A stretch of DNA of 64,000 nt from Lophium mytilinum (GCA_010093605.1 MU004193.1:627520-691519); one strand, 5' to 3'. Positions 12,424-23,820 are shown, counted from the first letter of the stretch. Notes: generated from the letters alone by a model not told the origin. Translations and numbers: made by a program.

Positions 12424-12886
12424 ACGAAATGCGTGTATCTCATTAGATAGTGCAGACGGTTCAAAAATGCGTATTTCTTAGTATGTGCATATGAATGTGC
12501 CTCGTGCTCGTAACAGCGACGATACAGATGGAGGACCTGTCGCAAAGAAAGAGAACTCCTCAACACGCATGATTGGATCAACATTCCAATCTGCACAGCC
12601 CCGTTCATCGAACCCAGAATCGCATTCGCCGTATCGAAAGCGATGAGCTGACTATCCAACCAATCAGAGCGCTGATCAGCGGCGGGGAATCTGCCTCGCG
12701 TCTTTCAACACCAAAAGTCAACCTCGATTCTCAAGCCTCATCCATCACAATGAAAACATGGCGGTGGCTCTGCTCACCCCACCGGCATCCACCACATCTC
12801 CAAGCCGCTATCAAAACCTATACAAATCCCTAAATAACCCTCAAACCCACTAACCTAACCAGCAAGCCATCCCCATCTCAACAACC
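12424..12886. other. intergenic spacer
   Basis: No convincing gene. The last 200 bp become pyrimidine-rich toward the ATG at 12,887, as is usual for fungal promoters. No clear TATA box. Confidence 0.5.
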
Positions 12887-13774
12887 ATGCCCACCACCCT
12901 CAACAACAAATCTCGCTCCCCTCCCCCCATCAACCTCGCCCTCATCTCCTCCACCGAGAAAGCAGAACTCCACTCCTCCGCCCTCTCCATCACCTCCTCC
13001 TCCACCGCCTTCACAACCTCCACCTCCACAACCCTCTCCCCGTCCCCCTTCGTCCCAGCATCCACCCTCCACATCACCACCCGCGGCATCCCCCTCCTCC
13101 GCCCCCCCCTCGCCCCCTCCGCCCTCACAACCCAAATCCAGCGGGTGGGCAGGGACGGCGCCCTCGCCTACACCTCTACCCGCCCCTCCCGCTGCTCCGG
13201 CTCCTGCGTCCTCGCCAACGCCGCCGCTACTCCTCTCATCAGCACAACCTATTTCTGGGGCCCGGGCCGCGATCCCGTGCTCACGTATCTACATCAGGAT
13301 ACCGATACCGACGCTGACGTCGTGAAGCCGTCTACGGATACGATAAAAACAACCTCGAAATGGACCTCCCGCGCGCAGACGTTTGTGTTAGCGGACGGCC
13401 GGGCGTTCGAGTGGGCGTATGTGCGGGAGCGCGCCGCCGTGCCCGGCGATACAGGTGATGGTGGGAAGAGAGAGGGGGCTAAGGTCGTGAATCTGGTGCT
13501 GTGGCGGACGGACCCGTCCACCAACCCACCCACATCCCACCCGCCCACCTCGAGGCGGCGGGTGGCGCAGTTGGTGAGGAACGACAAGACGCGGGCGGCG
13601 GGGAGTTCGCGGTCGAGTGCGGGGAATGGGGGGGAGTTGCAGCTAGCCGCGCCGCAGGCAGGGGATCTGGACGAGGCCGGGGTGGTGGCGAGTTGTTTGG
13701 TGATGTTGAAGAAGGAGGTGGATCGGCGGCGGACGGTGCAGATGATGGCGATGGGGGGTGGGGCGGGGAGTTGA
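12887..13774 (+). CDS. conserved-looking hypothetical protein (295 aa)
   Basis: A single uninterrupted ORF starts in a good context (caaccATGcc). The N-terminal 70 residues are Ser/Thr/Pro-rich and low complexity. The middle holds a globular-looking region (YFWGPGRDP, then WTSRAQTFVLADGRAFEWAY), and the C-terminus is helical, ending in a Met/Gly-rich tail. There are no membrane spans or signal peptide. I do not recognise the family. The coding strand is strongly C-rich at the wobble position in the first half and G-rich in the second half, a pattern shared with several genes here. Gene confidence is high because the frame is long and the codon bias matches its neighbours; function is unknown. 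Confidence 0.75.
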   Translation: MPTTLNNKSRSPPPINLALISSTEKAELHSSALSITSSSTAFTTSTSTTLSPSPFVPASTLHITTRGIPLLRPPLAPSALTTQIQRVGRDGALAYTSTRPSRCSGSCVLANAAATPLISTTYFWGPGRDPVLTYLHQDTDTDADVVKPSTDTIKTTSKWTSRAQTFVLADGRAFEWAYVRERAAVPGDTGDGGKREGAKVVNLVLWRTDPSTNPPTSHPPTSRRRVAQLVRNDKTRAAGSSRSSAGNGGELQLAAPQAGDLDEAGVVASCLVMLKKEVDRRRTVQMMAMGGGAGS

Positions 13775-14067
13775 GGGTTAGACGGGGAGGAGAGGTGAGA
13801 GTAGTCCTATAGTGGTATGTTTCGTATATATCGTTCTTTATAAGTCAAATTTCAAATTTAATATTATTCATCGTTCAAAAGTGGGTTGAAGTAAAGAGAT
13901 AATTTCGATGCGTCTATGTTACGTACGGTCAAAGTGGAGTGTTGCCACTATTCTGCTTTTCTATGATACAGGTTTATCCCATCAGAGTCGCCTTCAAAGG
14001 CATGTGGGTATTTCTTCCAAACGAACGCCGGGTGATGCGATAATGAATAAACTCTTTCTCTTTTTCC

Positions 14068-15872
14068 TCAAACACTCTCCTCTTTTTCTTCGGTCTTTGG
14101 CGCCGGAGCTGCACTCGGCCCGCCTTCATTCTTCCCCTTAATACTCTTCCACTCCACACCCACCGCCCCAAAAATCGTCGCACAGGCCATCGCCACGCCG
14201 ACGTAGAACGCGTGTTTGATGGCAATATTGTACCCTTCCAACACCGCGCCCAGCAGCTCTGGCTTGACGACGTGGCGCAAGTTCGTGGCACCGCTGTTCA
14301 CCACCAACCGCGCGTCCAAGCCAGCGATGTTCGACATACTCTTGACAAGCTGGTTCGCAAACACGTTCTGGCCCACCGACACGAAAATCGCACCGCCTAA
14401 GTTCTGTGCAAAGAACATGAGCGCCACGCCGCTCGACACGTCTTTCTTGTTCAGCACGCACTGTGCGGCCATGGTCGATTGTTGCATGCCGAAACCAAGA
14501 CCCAGACCAAAGAATACCTGGTACCCGATCCACATTGCATGGCCGGAGTTGACCTGCCACGTCGTGATCAGGCCGGCGCCGATAGGCATCAGGATCGACG
14601 AGAGTAGCATAGGTGGGGTGTAGTACCCAACCTTCTGTACGAAGCCTCCGGCTATGAAAGAGGCGACGACAAGACTGATAATGAGAGGAAGGATGTCGAT
14701 GCCGGACTTGGTGGGGTTGACGCCCTTGATGGCTTGGAACCAGATGGGGATGTAGAAAGAGAAGATGAGCATGGCGGAGGCGCAGCAGAACATGTAGACG
14801 AAGGCGAAGAAGATGCTGCGCTGCAAGAAGATGCGCGGTGGGACGGTCCCGGTGTCGCCTTTCCAGACTTGGATGGCGATGAAGGCGATGGAGAGGAGGA
14901 TGAAGAGGACTAGGAGAACGATGATACGCGCGCTGGACCAGGCGTACGTGCTGCCGCCCCACTGGAGCGCAAGAAGGAGGCAGATGATGCTGGGGAGAAT
15001 CGTGAGCGTGCCGAGTGGGTCGAGTTTCTGCAGCTGGGCTTTGAAGCTGAGGCCACGGTTGTCGTGGTCGCCTGCCTGGCGTGGAACTTTCAGGATGAGG
15101 ATCAGGATGGTCACGGCGACGGCGCCAACTGGGAGGTTGATGTAGAAGCACCAGCGCCAGCTGACGTGCTCTGTAAAGGCGCCACCGAGGAGCGGGCCAA
15201 TGACGCTGGCGATGCCGAAGACGGCGCCCATGCAGCCGATGAAGACGGGACGCTTTTGGAGGGGGATGGCACGAGTGATGATGACGATGCCGCCGTTTTG
15301 CATGCCGGCGGCTCCTAAGCCGGCGATGGCGCGGCCGATGATGAAGGCGACAGATGAAGGTGCAGAGCCGCAGACTGCGGAGCCGACTTCGAAGATACCG
15401 ATGCAGATTAAGAGTGTCCATTTGGGGTCGTAGAAGGTGTAGACGCGGCCGAAAATGAGCTGGAAGCTGCAGAGAGTGAGCAGGTAGGACGAGCCGTACC
15501 AGCCGATGTCGCCGAGAGAGTGGAAGTCGTCTGTGATACGAGGAATAGCTGTTGCTATAATGGTTTTGTCCTCGAGGGTTGTCAGTGATCGTAGTCGAAG
15601 ATTACGGGTGGACAGGGAGGACTTACGAGGGCCACAAGAAACATGGTCAAGTATATCGCTATCATGACCGGAATGATCTTGGCCATGCTAGGGAATTCAG
15701 ATGCATCTTGTGGTGGTGTTGGCGCATTCGATAATGCGGTTGGAGACTCCCTGGGAGAGGGATTGTCATTGTGAGTGGAGGCGGCATTGTGAGGCAATGG
15801 CTTCTCAGTGCTTTTGATGGTATCCTCAGAAGGGAAATGTTTGATTTGGTTTGACTCGGGAACTTCTGCCAT
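14068..15872 (-). CDS. MFS transporter, DHA2-type (14-TM) efflux pump
   Basis: Two exons (15,627-15,872 and 14,068-15,570), split by a 56-bp GTAAGT intron, give 582 aa. The intron interrupts the first membrane helix so that FLVAL joins [16 protein letters not shown], as in the family. The cytosolic N-terminus of about 60 residues is Pro/Ser-rich. Typical motifs follow: [13 protein letters not shown] in TM2, [15 protein letters not shown], and a motif-C-like [20 protein letters not shown]. Predicted helices number about 14. DHA2 pumps export drugs or secondary metabolites by proton antiport at the plasma membrane; the substrate here is unknown. A TATAAA lies about 120 bp upstream. It sits at the edge of an accessory region with several tailoring-type enzymes, consistent with metabolite export. 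Confidence 0.93.
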
Positions 15873-17162
15873 TGTGAGGGAATGTTCGAAAGACGGTCCA
15901 ACGGTATGAGAGAATTAATGCAGTGGTCGGATGTCGGAGAGAAGCGACGTTACTAGTGGCGGTGGAGTAACAGGAAGCGGCGCCCCAGGCTTTATAGATC
16001 TCGAGCTTGATTGCAACCACGTACTTTAAAGCGTACTACGGGGCCATAAACGCCGCTGAAGGTGCTCGGGAGCCAAAGACCACCGACGACGTCACGTGCA
16101 CGACCTTCGGGACCGAAGGGCTGTAGATCATCTAGCCCCTACGAGTCTAGTGGCTCGCGTTCAGCTCGCGTTACTAAGGAAATTCACCAATCAATTGCTG
16201 GACATATTATTAGTGTACGAGCATCCTTGACACTCTGCATATTGACGCCTGGTGCTCCAAAGACCACGCCTTTTTTTGCCCGAGATGATGCGTATAATGA
16301 TGCATGCCGAGTTTGTAGCAGAGATGACTTACGCCTTTACAATCTCCGCGAGGAATCCAAGCTCGCGTTCTCGCGTTCTCCCGTTGACTCGTCACGCTAG
16401 AGCCAGCTGCTTATCCCCATCAAGAAAAGCCTGGAGTGTCAAGGTGAGTTCCGCGAATATCTAAATAGGGGTGCTGTAAGTTCGGCCCCGAGTTGTGAAG
16501 GATGAAGTGAACGACTTGAGACAGTGACCAGGCTGCCTAGGTAGGTAGCATATTGTCATGGTACCGTACTTCGTGTTGGTCTTTGTTCCACACTCGGTGA
16601 TCTTGCAACCGAGCCAATAAGGTCGAGTCGCACTCGTGGACTTCTTTCTGATTAGCTACACACTCTTAGAATTACGATGCTCGGAAGTAAAACTACAAAT
16701 CATGTGCACAGCTGCTAGGGTACTAGAAAACGACTCGAGAGGTGGAACTAGCGGGGTGAATGGTTGCGTTACCTGGAGCAATATACGAGCATCCCCGCAG
16801 CGGCCGAACGGAGTACGCCATCTAAGTCCGAAGAAAGTACTGTTGGGGGGCCTTAGCCTCTTCAGAGGTACCGCAGTTCATAGTACTGACTCTTTGAAGT
16901 GGACTGGCAAGTTAGCAACCAGACTGTCTTTGTCCCAAGCCACAGGCCGAAAAAGATCGTTGAAGTAGCCTTGATATTGGTGAGCGATTGTGTATGCAGG
17001 GGCTATGGTCAGGTTGTAGATTCAGTCCCGGGAAGAACGGAACAGGGCATTCCAGCATCCAGCGATGTCTCATACGACGAACCAACAAGCACGTATAGCA
17101 ACACCGCCGACCCCTCTGACGACGCAGCCTAAAGCGCCGCGCGCCTCACACCCGAATCTCTC
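15873..17162. other. long intergenic spacer
   Basis: About 1.3 kb without a supportable gene. The ORFs in it are short, overlap on both strands and have no recognisable motif. Apart from the DHA2 promoter near 15.9-16.0 kb I see no structure. Confidence 0.5.
15991..15996 (-). promoter_or_regulatory. TATA box of the DHA2 transporter gene
   Basis: TATAAA on the minus strand, about 120 bp upstream of the ATG at 15,872, a normal distance for a fungal TATA element. Confidence 0.45.
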
Positions 17163-17960
17163 CTACAACTCCAGCACATTCTCCAACTCCGCCGCCGCCC
17201 TCTTCTTACTCTTCTCCACCTCCTCCCGACACTTCTCCATCTCCGCCTTCTCCTTCCCAATATCCGCAATCAGCAAATCCAACTCCTCCCTCTTGATCCT
17301 GTAATACTCCTCCTCGGACTCCTCCTCCGAGATCACCGGCTGCAACACCGCTTCTTCATCCACCACGTCCGGCAGCTCAACGTCTCCGCCCGTCATCTTC
17401 GAAGCCTGACCAGTGCTTTTAGAACGCAGGCTCGCACGTTCGTCGTCCACAGCCTCCACAGGCAACTCCGGCAGCGCGCGAACCAGTCCATGAACAGTAT
17501 CCGGAGACCCATAGTCACTGTACTCCTCCAGCGTCCAATTGCTTTTCTTGAACTGCTCGTAGATGGGGAGATGCTCCGGCGTTTTGGGTTCGGGGTCGGG
17601 CGTGGTGGTGCCTTCAGCGCGATGGCGGACGATCGTGACGGGTGTGATGTCGCGGCTGGAGAGCAAAATGGGCATGTCCGTCAAGATGGGGCCATCTATC
17701 CGCGGGGGAGAGTCATTCGTACGACGAAAGGATGAAGAGGGTGATTGCTTTTTTACGGCGGAGGGAGACGCGCCGTTTGGGTTGGAGAGGTGGAAGGCCT
17801 TTGAGGCGGACCTCTGAGCTTTGGAGGCGAGCTTTGAGAAGGTGCGGCGCGGTTTGGCGTCGGGGGATATTTCGGTGACTGAGTGGATGATGTCTTTTGG
17901 AGTTGAGAGCTTTTGGGAGACTGGTTTGCGAGGCATAAGCTTGGGGGAGATTGTAGACAT
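17163..17960 (-). CDS. hypothetical protein with C-terminal coiled coil (265 aa)
   Basis: I chose the ATG at 17,960 (MSTISPKLMPRK). An upstream in-frame ATG would add 67 residues of poor composition. The first 170 residues are basic and Ser/Pro-rich, so probably disordered. An acidic stretch (EEEAVLQ..., SEEESEEEYY) leads into a highly charged helix from about residue 200 (REELDLLIADIGKEKAEMEK) with coiled-coil spacing. There are no membrane spans. It is not recognised; such proteins are often nuclear or cytoskeletal, but nothing here shows that. It reads as one exon. The next gene on the same strand starts about 330 bp upstream. Confidence 0.65.
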   Translation of the reverse strand: MSTISPKLMPRKPVSQKLSTPKDIIHSVTEISPDAKPRRTFSKLASKAQRSASKAFHLSNPNGASPSAVKKQSPSSSFRRTNDSPPRIDGPILTDMPILLSSRDITPVTIVRHRAEGTTTPDPEPKTPEHLPIYEQFKKSNWTLEEYSDYGSPDTVHGLVRALPELPVEAVDDERASLRSKSTGQASKMTGGDVELPDVVDEEAVLQPVISEEESEEEYYRIKREELDLLIADIGKEKAEMEKCREEVEKSKKRAAAELENVLEL

Positions 17961-18289
17961 GGCGGAAAATATGGGCGGTAGGTCATTCGAAAGGTGTAAT
18001 GTAAAGAGATACCTCTGGGAGAGGAGGGGGCGTCCTAGAGGTAGGATGTGGGGCCGAAGAGCTGGACTAATAATGGATGTAGTAAATCCATGGATCGCGT
18101 CGCGACTAAAATGACGTGTACTATTTACGCGGAGCCACTCATTCGAAGAGAGAACCACCAAAAAGATACATTAGAATTACAGGAATAGACTATGACAGGA
18201 CCCCAGCTCTGATCTAACTCCAAAAATAGATAGAAAGACGAATGAAATTACAAGACCTAACAGCATATCAGGACATCATGCCGAAGTCG
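17961..18289. other. intergenic spacer
   Basis: Holds the 5' flank of the coiled-coil gene and the 3' flank of the PPxY gene. No other feature seen. Confidence 0.4.
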
Positions 18290-18628
18290 TCAATATCGCC
18301 GCATGCCGTCCGCAACACTATCCGATTCACGGACAACCTCGTGATATGTCGGCGCGTTTTCGTATGCTGGAGGCATTTCTCTCTCTTCGCTCGAACTGCG
18401 TCGTCTCTCTCCTTGTGCTTCGATCTCCTTTGAGGTTTGCGCGTTCTCGGAGGTACGGCCATTCCGCGGCATAGATCGGGTGGCGGATTGAGCTGTCGAT
18501 AGGCGATGTTCCTCGTAAACGGGGGGCTCTGTGAGAGCTTGGGCAGCCTTTTCTGCTTTGCGCTGCTTGCGCTTCTGGTTCAACTTGTCGGCACCGATTA
18601 CAATGCCTGTAAGGACGAGGGCGGCCAT
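18290..18628 (-). CDS. small membrane-anchored protein with two PPxY motifs (112 aa)
   Basis: A single-exon ORF. Residues 1-13 are hydrophobic (AALVLTGIVIGA) and are followed by a strongly basic stretch (KLNQKRKQRKAEK), the layout of a short N-terminal anchor with the rest in the cytosol. Two PPxY motifs, PPVY at 35-38 and PPAY at 86-89, sit in acidic, Ser-rich, disordered sequence. PPxY is the ligand of WW domains, including those of the Rsp5/Nedd4 ubiquitin ligase, so an adaptor role in sorting membrane proteins is a reasonable inference. I do not recognise a named family. The anchor is short for a full membrane span and could be a signal-anchor or a palmitoylated tail. Confidence 0.6.
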   Translation of the reverse strand: MAALVLTGIVIGADKLNQKRKQRKAEKAAQALTEPPVYEEHRLSTAQSATRSMPRNGRTSENAQTSKEIEAQGERRRSSSEEREMPPAYENAPTYHEVVRESDSVADGMRRY

Positions 18629-20320
18629 TGTGTTCTTGGAGTGATAGAAAGATTATATCTGAGCACCCGTTGTTAGCTTTCATACCGGTAGCAGGGATAT
18701 ATGTAAAGGATTAGGGATAGGGGAGGGAGATCATTGCTTCGTTTGAGGCGAGTAGTGCTGGAAACATACCTAGGAAGAGGGTATAAGTGGAAAAGAGATC
18801 GAAAAGCAAGTTGTCGTGGAAAAAATGCGATGTTTGAAGCTGTTGCTGTTGTCCGATATGCAACTCATGAGCAGTCTGGCGGTTTATATATGATAGCTTT
18901 CATGTAGTTCCCCACTCGCGAGGCGGTGATAGCTTCGGGGCGAAGGCTGAGATCCCTGGTGTCGTCACTGATAATCTGACCAATTAGAGCGACGCTGGCT
19001 CGCGCAGTATTTGAGTTCCTCGCACAGCCCCAATGCCCCTAAACTCAACACAGACAACCCAGCGAGACCCAGTTGACTCTAATCGACTCTCACCAGATGT
19101 TATTTGAATTCCGAATCTTTGTTACGAGCAGAAACAGCCTCAGCTGAGCATCCGCGTCGCGTCCGCCGCTGGCGCAGTCAGTTCTAGTTGATGAGAGCGC
19201 ACAGAACAACGACCTCCTTACGCGTTGCTGCACCTGGGCGCGATGACAAATTAACAACTTTTCACATCTTTTCTCGACGCCTCTGCAAACTCTCCAAGGT
19301 ATGCACGTCAATATCAGGAGGTAGTGTCTTCATAGGAGAGCCAGCGTAGGTGCTCTGTCGGTGATGGCCCGCGAAGGCGGCCTGCATTCCGACTTCCTTG
19401 AATATTCTAAAGTTGGCCAAGGCTTACTGAGCATCTCAGTACAAGTCGATGCTCATGCTGGCCCTTTGATTTTCTGGGGATGGTGAGCAGATACTCAACC
19501 GGAACATGGATCGCTGAACATTGGCCCTCAGAACCCTCTTACTCCTGTGTGGCTTTTGATAATCCTGGATGGTAAGTCTGCAAATAGAAAAGAATCATGT
19601 CCAATGGCGTCTGCCCGGGTCCTGGGGAACTGCATGTCTCAATATCGGGTGGTATGAGAACCTGACCATTAGGATGGTAGAGACATGGCAATTCTGGGGA
19701 CGAGACCCGTGTCGAAGGGACGAGTTACGATGTTCCTCAAGCTGTGCAACCTCGCATCTGCAAAAACATCAAGCAGGCCTCATGCTGTTGGTTCTGTCGT
19801 CGGTTGGAATGCAATCGCGACCCAGAAATCCGTTTTGGGATGGCTACATTCTTTTACCCCAGGCCCGGATCGGGTTGACCACGCCTTTGTTGCAGGAGCT
19901 GGGAATTGACATTTCTTAGCAAGCGCGAACCACGAACACGTAGAAGAGATTGCGCGTAGTCATTCCTGTCGTTAGAAAATTCTTAGAGCTGTCATGGTAG
20001 GTAAATAAAGAGAATAGAGTACTCATTTTACGACGAGTATGCAGCAACATCACACACTGCATAATGCCTTGTTGACTTGGTTTCTTTGTTGTGGATAAAT
20101 CTCCATCGTCACTTTCCTAAAGCGTCCTCACGATGTGCTCACGAGACCCAGTTCGCACCTGCGGATTTACCGCACGCGGTCTTGTTGATCTTTCTTCCGT
20201 TTTCGCGCGCTTCTATAAAACCTGCACGCCTCACCTACTCATTCCAACCTGCCACCTACAATCCATCAACCAGCAAACACTTACCGCATCTAGTCAACTT
20301 CTACACTAACTACTTGCATC
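18629..20320. other. long intergenic spacer
   Basis: About 1.7 kb with no supportable gene. The ORFs at 19.1-19.9 kb are short, have no motif and overlap on both strands. The right end is the promoter of the sugar transporter. Confidence 0.5.
20214..20220 (+). promoter_or_regulatory. TATA box of the sugar transporter gene
   Basis: TATAAAA about 107 bp upstream of the ATG at 20,321, followed by a C-rich leader. Confidence 0.55.
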
Positions 20321-22258
20321 ATGAGCCGCTGGGCTCCGTCCTCCAACCGTGCAACCGGCGACCTCAACCGCGTTGAGGCACCGGTTACCCTTCGAGGCTA
20401 CCTACTTTGCGTAAGTCGCTGTGGTCCTACGCATCGCCATGCCTCTGAGTAGACCCTTGCCTTTAGGTCCTCGAGGTGTTGAATATGTCGATTTCTAGTG
20501 AAGTAAAGGCTAACGTTCTCGTCTAGGCTTTCGCAGCTTTTGGTGGTATCCTGTTTGGCTATGATTCGGGTTATATTGGTGGCGTTCTCGCCATGAACTA
20601 CTTCAAGCAGCAATTTGGGCGTAAGCGTCGCCTATCTCTACTTCAGTTCAAACTCTCTTATCGTTGTTCGAAGTACTTCGAGATATTCCAAAGCTCATCA
20701 AATCACAGATCACCAGCTCCACGACGCTGATGCCTACAATGGCTACAACTACGACAGCTGGCAGAAATCTCTCATCACCTCAATCCTCAGCGCCGGTACA
20801 TTCTTCGGAGCTTTATTTGCTGGGTCTCTTGCCGACTGGATTGGTCGTCGATCTACGATTATTGCGGGGTGCGGTGTTTTCTCCGTCGGTGTCATACTCC
20901 AGGTTGCGTCCACCACGGTCAGCTTGCTCGTTCCTGGCCGGCTCATTGCTGGCATCGGCGTCGGCTTCGTGTCGGCAATCATCATCTTGTAAGACCACAT
21001 GCTCGTCTTCTGTCGCAGTACTAAACGACCACAGGTACATGAGCGAAATCTCGCCCAAAGCCGTCCGAGGTGCGATAGTCTCAGGGTACCAATTCTCAAT
21101 CACCATTGGTCTTCTCCTAGCTTCCTGTGTCGACAAGGGCACCGAGAATCGCATGGACACTGGCTCCTATCGCATCCCCATGGCAATTCAATGGGTTTGG
21201 GCGATCATCCTTGCTGTCGGTCTCTTTCTTCTTCCAGAATCTCCACGCTACTATGTCAAGAATGATAAGATGGACGAAGCTGCGAAGGCCCTCAGCCGTC
21301 TTCGTGGTCAGCCAGTAGACTCTGCCTACATCCAGGACGAGCTTGCCGAGCTCGAAGCCAACTATCGCTACGAATCGGAGAACATGCATAGCAGCTGGAT
21401 CGACTGCTTCCGTGGAGGGTGGAAGCCTTCCGGAAACCTTCGTCGCGTTATGCTTGGCATGGCCATGCAAATGATGCAGCAATGGGTACGCCCTTCTCTT
21501 TCTTGACTCTCTTTTGCCTACGCTAACGAACAGGAAAGACCGGTGTGAACTTCGTCTTCTACTACGGTACTACGTTCTTCCAGCAGGTCGGAATCCAGAA
21601 CGCATTCACCATCTCCATCATCACCACAGTCGTCAACGTATGCTCGACTCCGCTCTCTTTCTGGACGATCGAGAAGCTCGGACGTCGCACCCTCCTCATC
21701 TACGGCGCCGTCGGCATGCTAGTCTGCGAGTTCATCATCGCAATCGTCGGCACCGTCGCTCCCGAAGCGCACGCCGCCAACCTCGTCCTAATAATCTTCA
21801 CCTGCTTCTACATCTTCTTCTTCGCCTCGACCTGGGGCCCCGCAGCCTGGGTCGTCATCGGCGAGATCTTCCCCCTGCCCATCCGAGCCAAGGGCGTCGC
21901 GCTCTCCACCGCGTCGAACTGGCTTTGGAATTTTGTCATCGGTTACATCACCCCTTACATGGTCGATGCCAACCAGGGTGATCTCAAATCTAAGGTGTTC
22001 TTTGTCTGGGGCACGACTTGCACGCTGTGCGTCTTCTTCGCTTACTTTTTCGTTCCGGAGACGAAAGGCCTCAGTCTTGAGCAGGTCGACCGCATGCTCG
22101 AGGAGACGAACCCCCGTAATAGCGCTAAGTGGGTGCCGCATGATACGTATGTGGGCCGTGGCGCTCGCGATGGTGTTAAGATGGCCTCGTTGGGCTCTGA
22201 TGGCGGTGCGGACCACCTGGAGAAGGTTGATAAGCACTCGGAGGCTACCCAGGTCTAG
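20321..22258 (+). CDS. MFS sugar transporter (SP family, hexose type)
   Basis: Five exons (20,321-20,410; 20,527-20,620; 20,709-20,988; 21,035-21,485; 21,539-22,258) give 544 aa, all phases closing. The signature SP-family elements are present: FGYDSGYIGG in TM1, GRRSTI between TM2 and TM3, PGRLIAGIGVG, LPESPRYYV after TM6, QQWTGVNFVFYYG in TM7, GRR again between TM8 and TM9, and PETKGLSLEQVD after TM12. These proton-coupled or facilitative carriers import hexoses across the plasma membrane. The closest functional class by motif is the Hxt/Hgt/RCO-3 group; substrate and sensor-versus-carrier role cannot be decided. The fourth intron has acceptor GAAAG rather than CAG, chosen because it restores WTGVNF. 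Confidence 0.93.
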
Positions 22259-22650
22259 TCGGTATTGAGGAAGCCTTGGAATACACTGTCCGCGGGAAGG
22301 GCTCCGGTAAAAAGGTGGATCTTGCGGTATTGGTACGGTCAGGCGTTTCTGTAACGGCGGGGCGTTAACGTCGGTTGAGGAAAAGGGTTCATCAGCGTTC
22401 GGTCCAAATGAGGCGTTTGAGTGGCTGTTTGTTAGCGCTTACTATAGGTTATAGTCTTCGGTGCTGATTTATGTCTAGCCTCTGGGGGATCCCAGGAGAC
22501 ATGGCTTGTTCTAAACCCGGCACGAAAACGTTAGTAGTTCTTCTTTTTGGTCTTCGTGCTGTGATACGTGACATACGTCTTCCTTCAAATCTGATGGATT
22601 CGATGATGCCGAGGATAATCTTTAAAGTAAGGCATATTTCTTACTGTAAG
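22259..22650. other. 3' flank of the sugar transporter
   Basis: Non-coding. It leads directly into the tandem repeat array; no other feature seen. Confidence 0.4.
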
Positions 22651-23716
22651 CAAGGCGCCCTAGATCAAGTCGCCGTCAAAAGGGTAAGAAAGACCTACCG
22701 GGGCACTTCTGTAGAAACAATGCGGGCTCTAGTTTACAAAGAGTCACATTTCTAACCGTGTGAAATATGTTTTGTTAGACGCAGCGTAGTTACTTTTGTA
22801 CCTAAATTGGGGGGGCCTAAATCAGGTCACCGGTTAAAGGTTTCAAAAAGGCTACCGGAGAACCGCGAGAGGGAGATTGTGAGGCCTAGTTACAAAGAGT
22901 CACATTTCTAACCGCGTGAATAGTTCTTATCAGACGCGGTGTTGTTACTTCTTGTAACCGAAGCTGGGTGCACTAAATCGGGTCGCCGGTAAAAGGATAA
23001 GAAAAGGCTACAGAAGCACCTCAGTTGAGGTACGAAGAGGCCCAGTTACAAATAGTCACATCTCTAACTGCGTGAAATATTTCCATTACACTCGGCGTTA
23101 TTAGTTTTTGTCGAAGTAAGGGGCTCTAAATTAGGCCGCCAGTCAGAGGATGAGAAAGAGCTACTGAAGTGCTTCCACGGATAGATTACAATGCCTAGTT
23201 ACAAATAGTCACATTTCTAACCGCATGAAATATCTTTTGTTAGACGCGGAGGGCCACGCGGCCGAGTCGCTTTTTGTAACTGAACCTTGACGTCCTGGAT
23301 CAGATCGTCGCCAAAACGATGGAAAAGGCCTTCTAGAGTACCTCCGTTGAGGTACTTGGAGGCCCAGTCACAAATAGTCACATTTCTAACCGCGTGAATT
23401 TCTAACCGCGTGAAATTATTTTTATAATTAAAGCAAGACGTCCTAGATCAGGCTGTTGCCAAAAGGATAGAGAAAGCGTTCTGGGGCGCCTCTGTTGAGG
23501 TACTAAGAGGCCTAGTTATAAATAGTCACATTTCTAACCGTATGAGCCATTTTTTGTTGCACGCGGAGGGCACGCAGTCCAGTCATTTTCTGTGACTGAA
23601 GTCAGACGCCCTAGATTTGGTGCGCACGAAAAGGATGAGGAAAGCCTTCGGGAGTACCTCCATAGTGATACCGCGAAGCCTAGTTACAAAGAGGCACATT
23701 TCTAACCGCGTGAAAC
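22650..23716. repeat. diverged tandem array, about 155-bp unit, seven copies
   Basis: The core gtcacatttctaaccg (with small changes) recurs at about 22,744, 22,900, 23,056, 23,210, 23,378, 23,526 and 23,694, a spacing of 148-168 bp. Each unit also carries a tagttacaaa segment before the core, a gttagacgcgg-type segment after it, then a cctagatcaggtcgcc-like and an aaaaggatgagaaag-like block. The copy at 23,378 has a local duplication of about 17 bp (tttctaaccgcgtgaa). Differences between copies are largely C/T and G/A transitions (cgcg, cgtg, cgca, cgta). No coding capacity in any frame. This is a satellite-like array next to an active gene. Confidence 0.9.
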
Positions 23717-23820
23717 AGGTAGTCGTCGGTCTGCCATTGCATTGCGCTTCTCTACTTTGACGTAAGAGATAAGGATAGCTCGGACGGATTCCGTATGATT
23801 GACATGTTCATTCAGACTAC

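Noticed and set aside
14138-15421. 427-codon minus-strand ORF rich in Arg, His and Pro
   Set aside because: It is a shifted frame of the DHA2 transporter gene; composition is that of a GC-rich shadow and the transporter frame has clear motifs.
20664-21506. 280-codon ORF across the sugar transporter
   Set aside because: Its N-terminal part is an out-of-frame reading; only the second half coincides with exon 4 of the transporter.
22650-23716. CRISPR-like array
   Set aside because: Units are about 155 bp, diverged and contiguous, with no short repeats around unique spacers; the host is a eukaryote.
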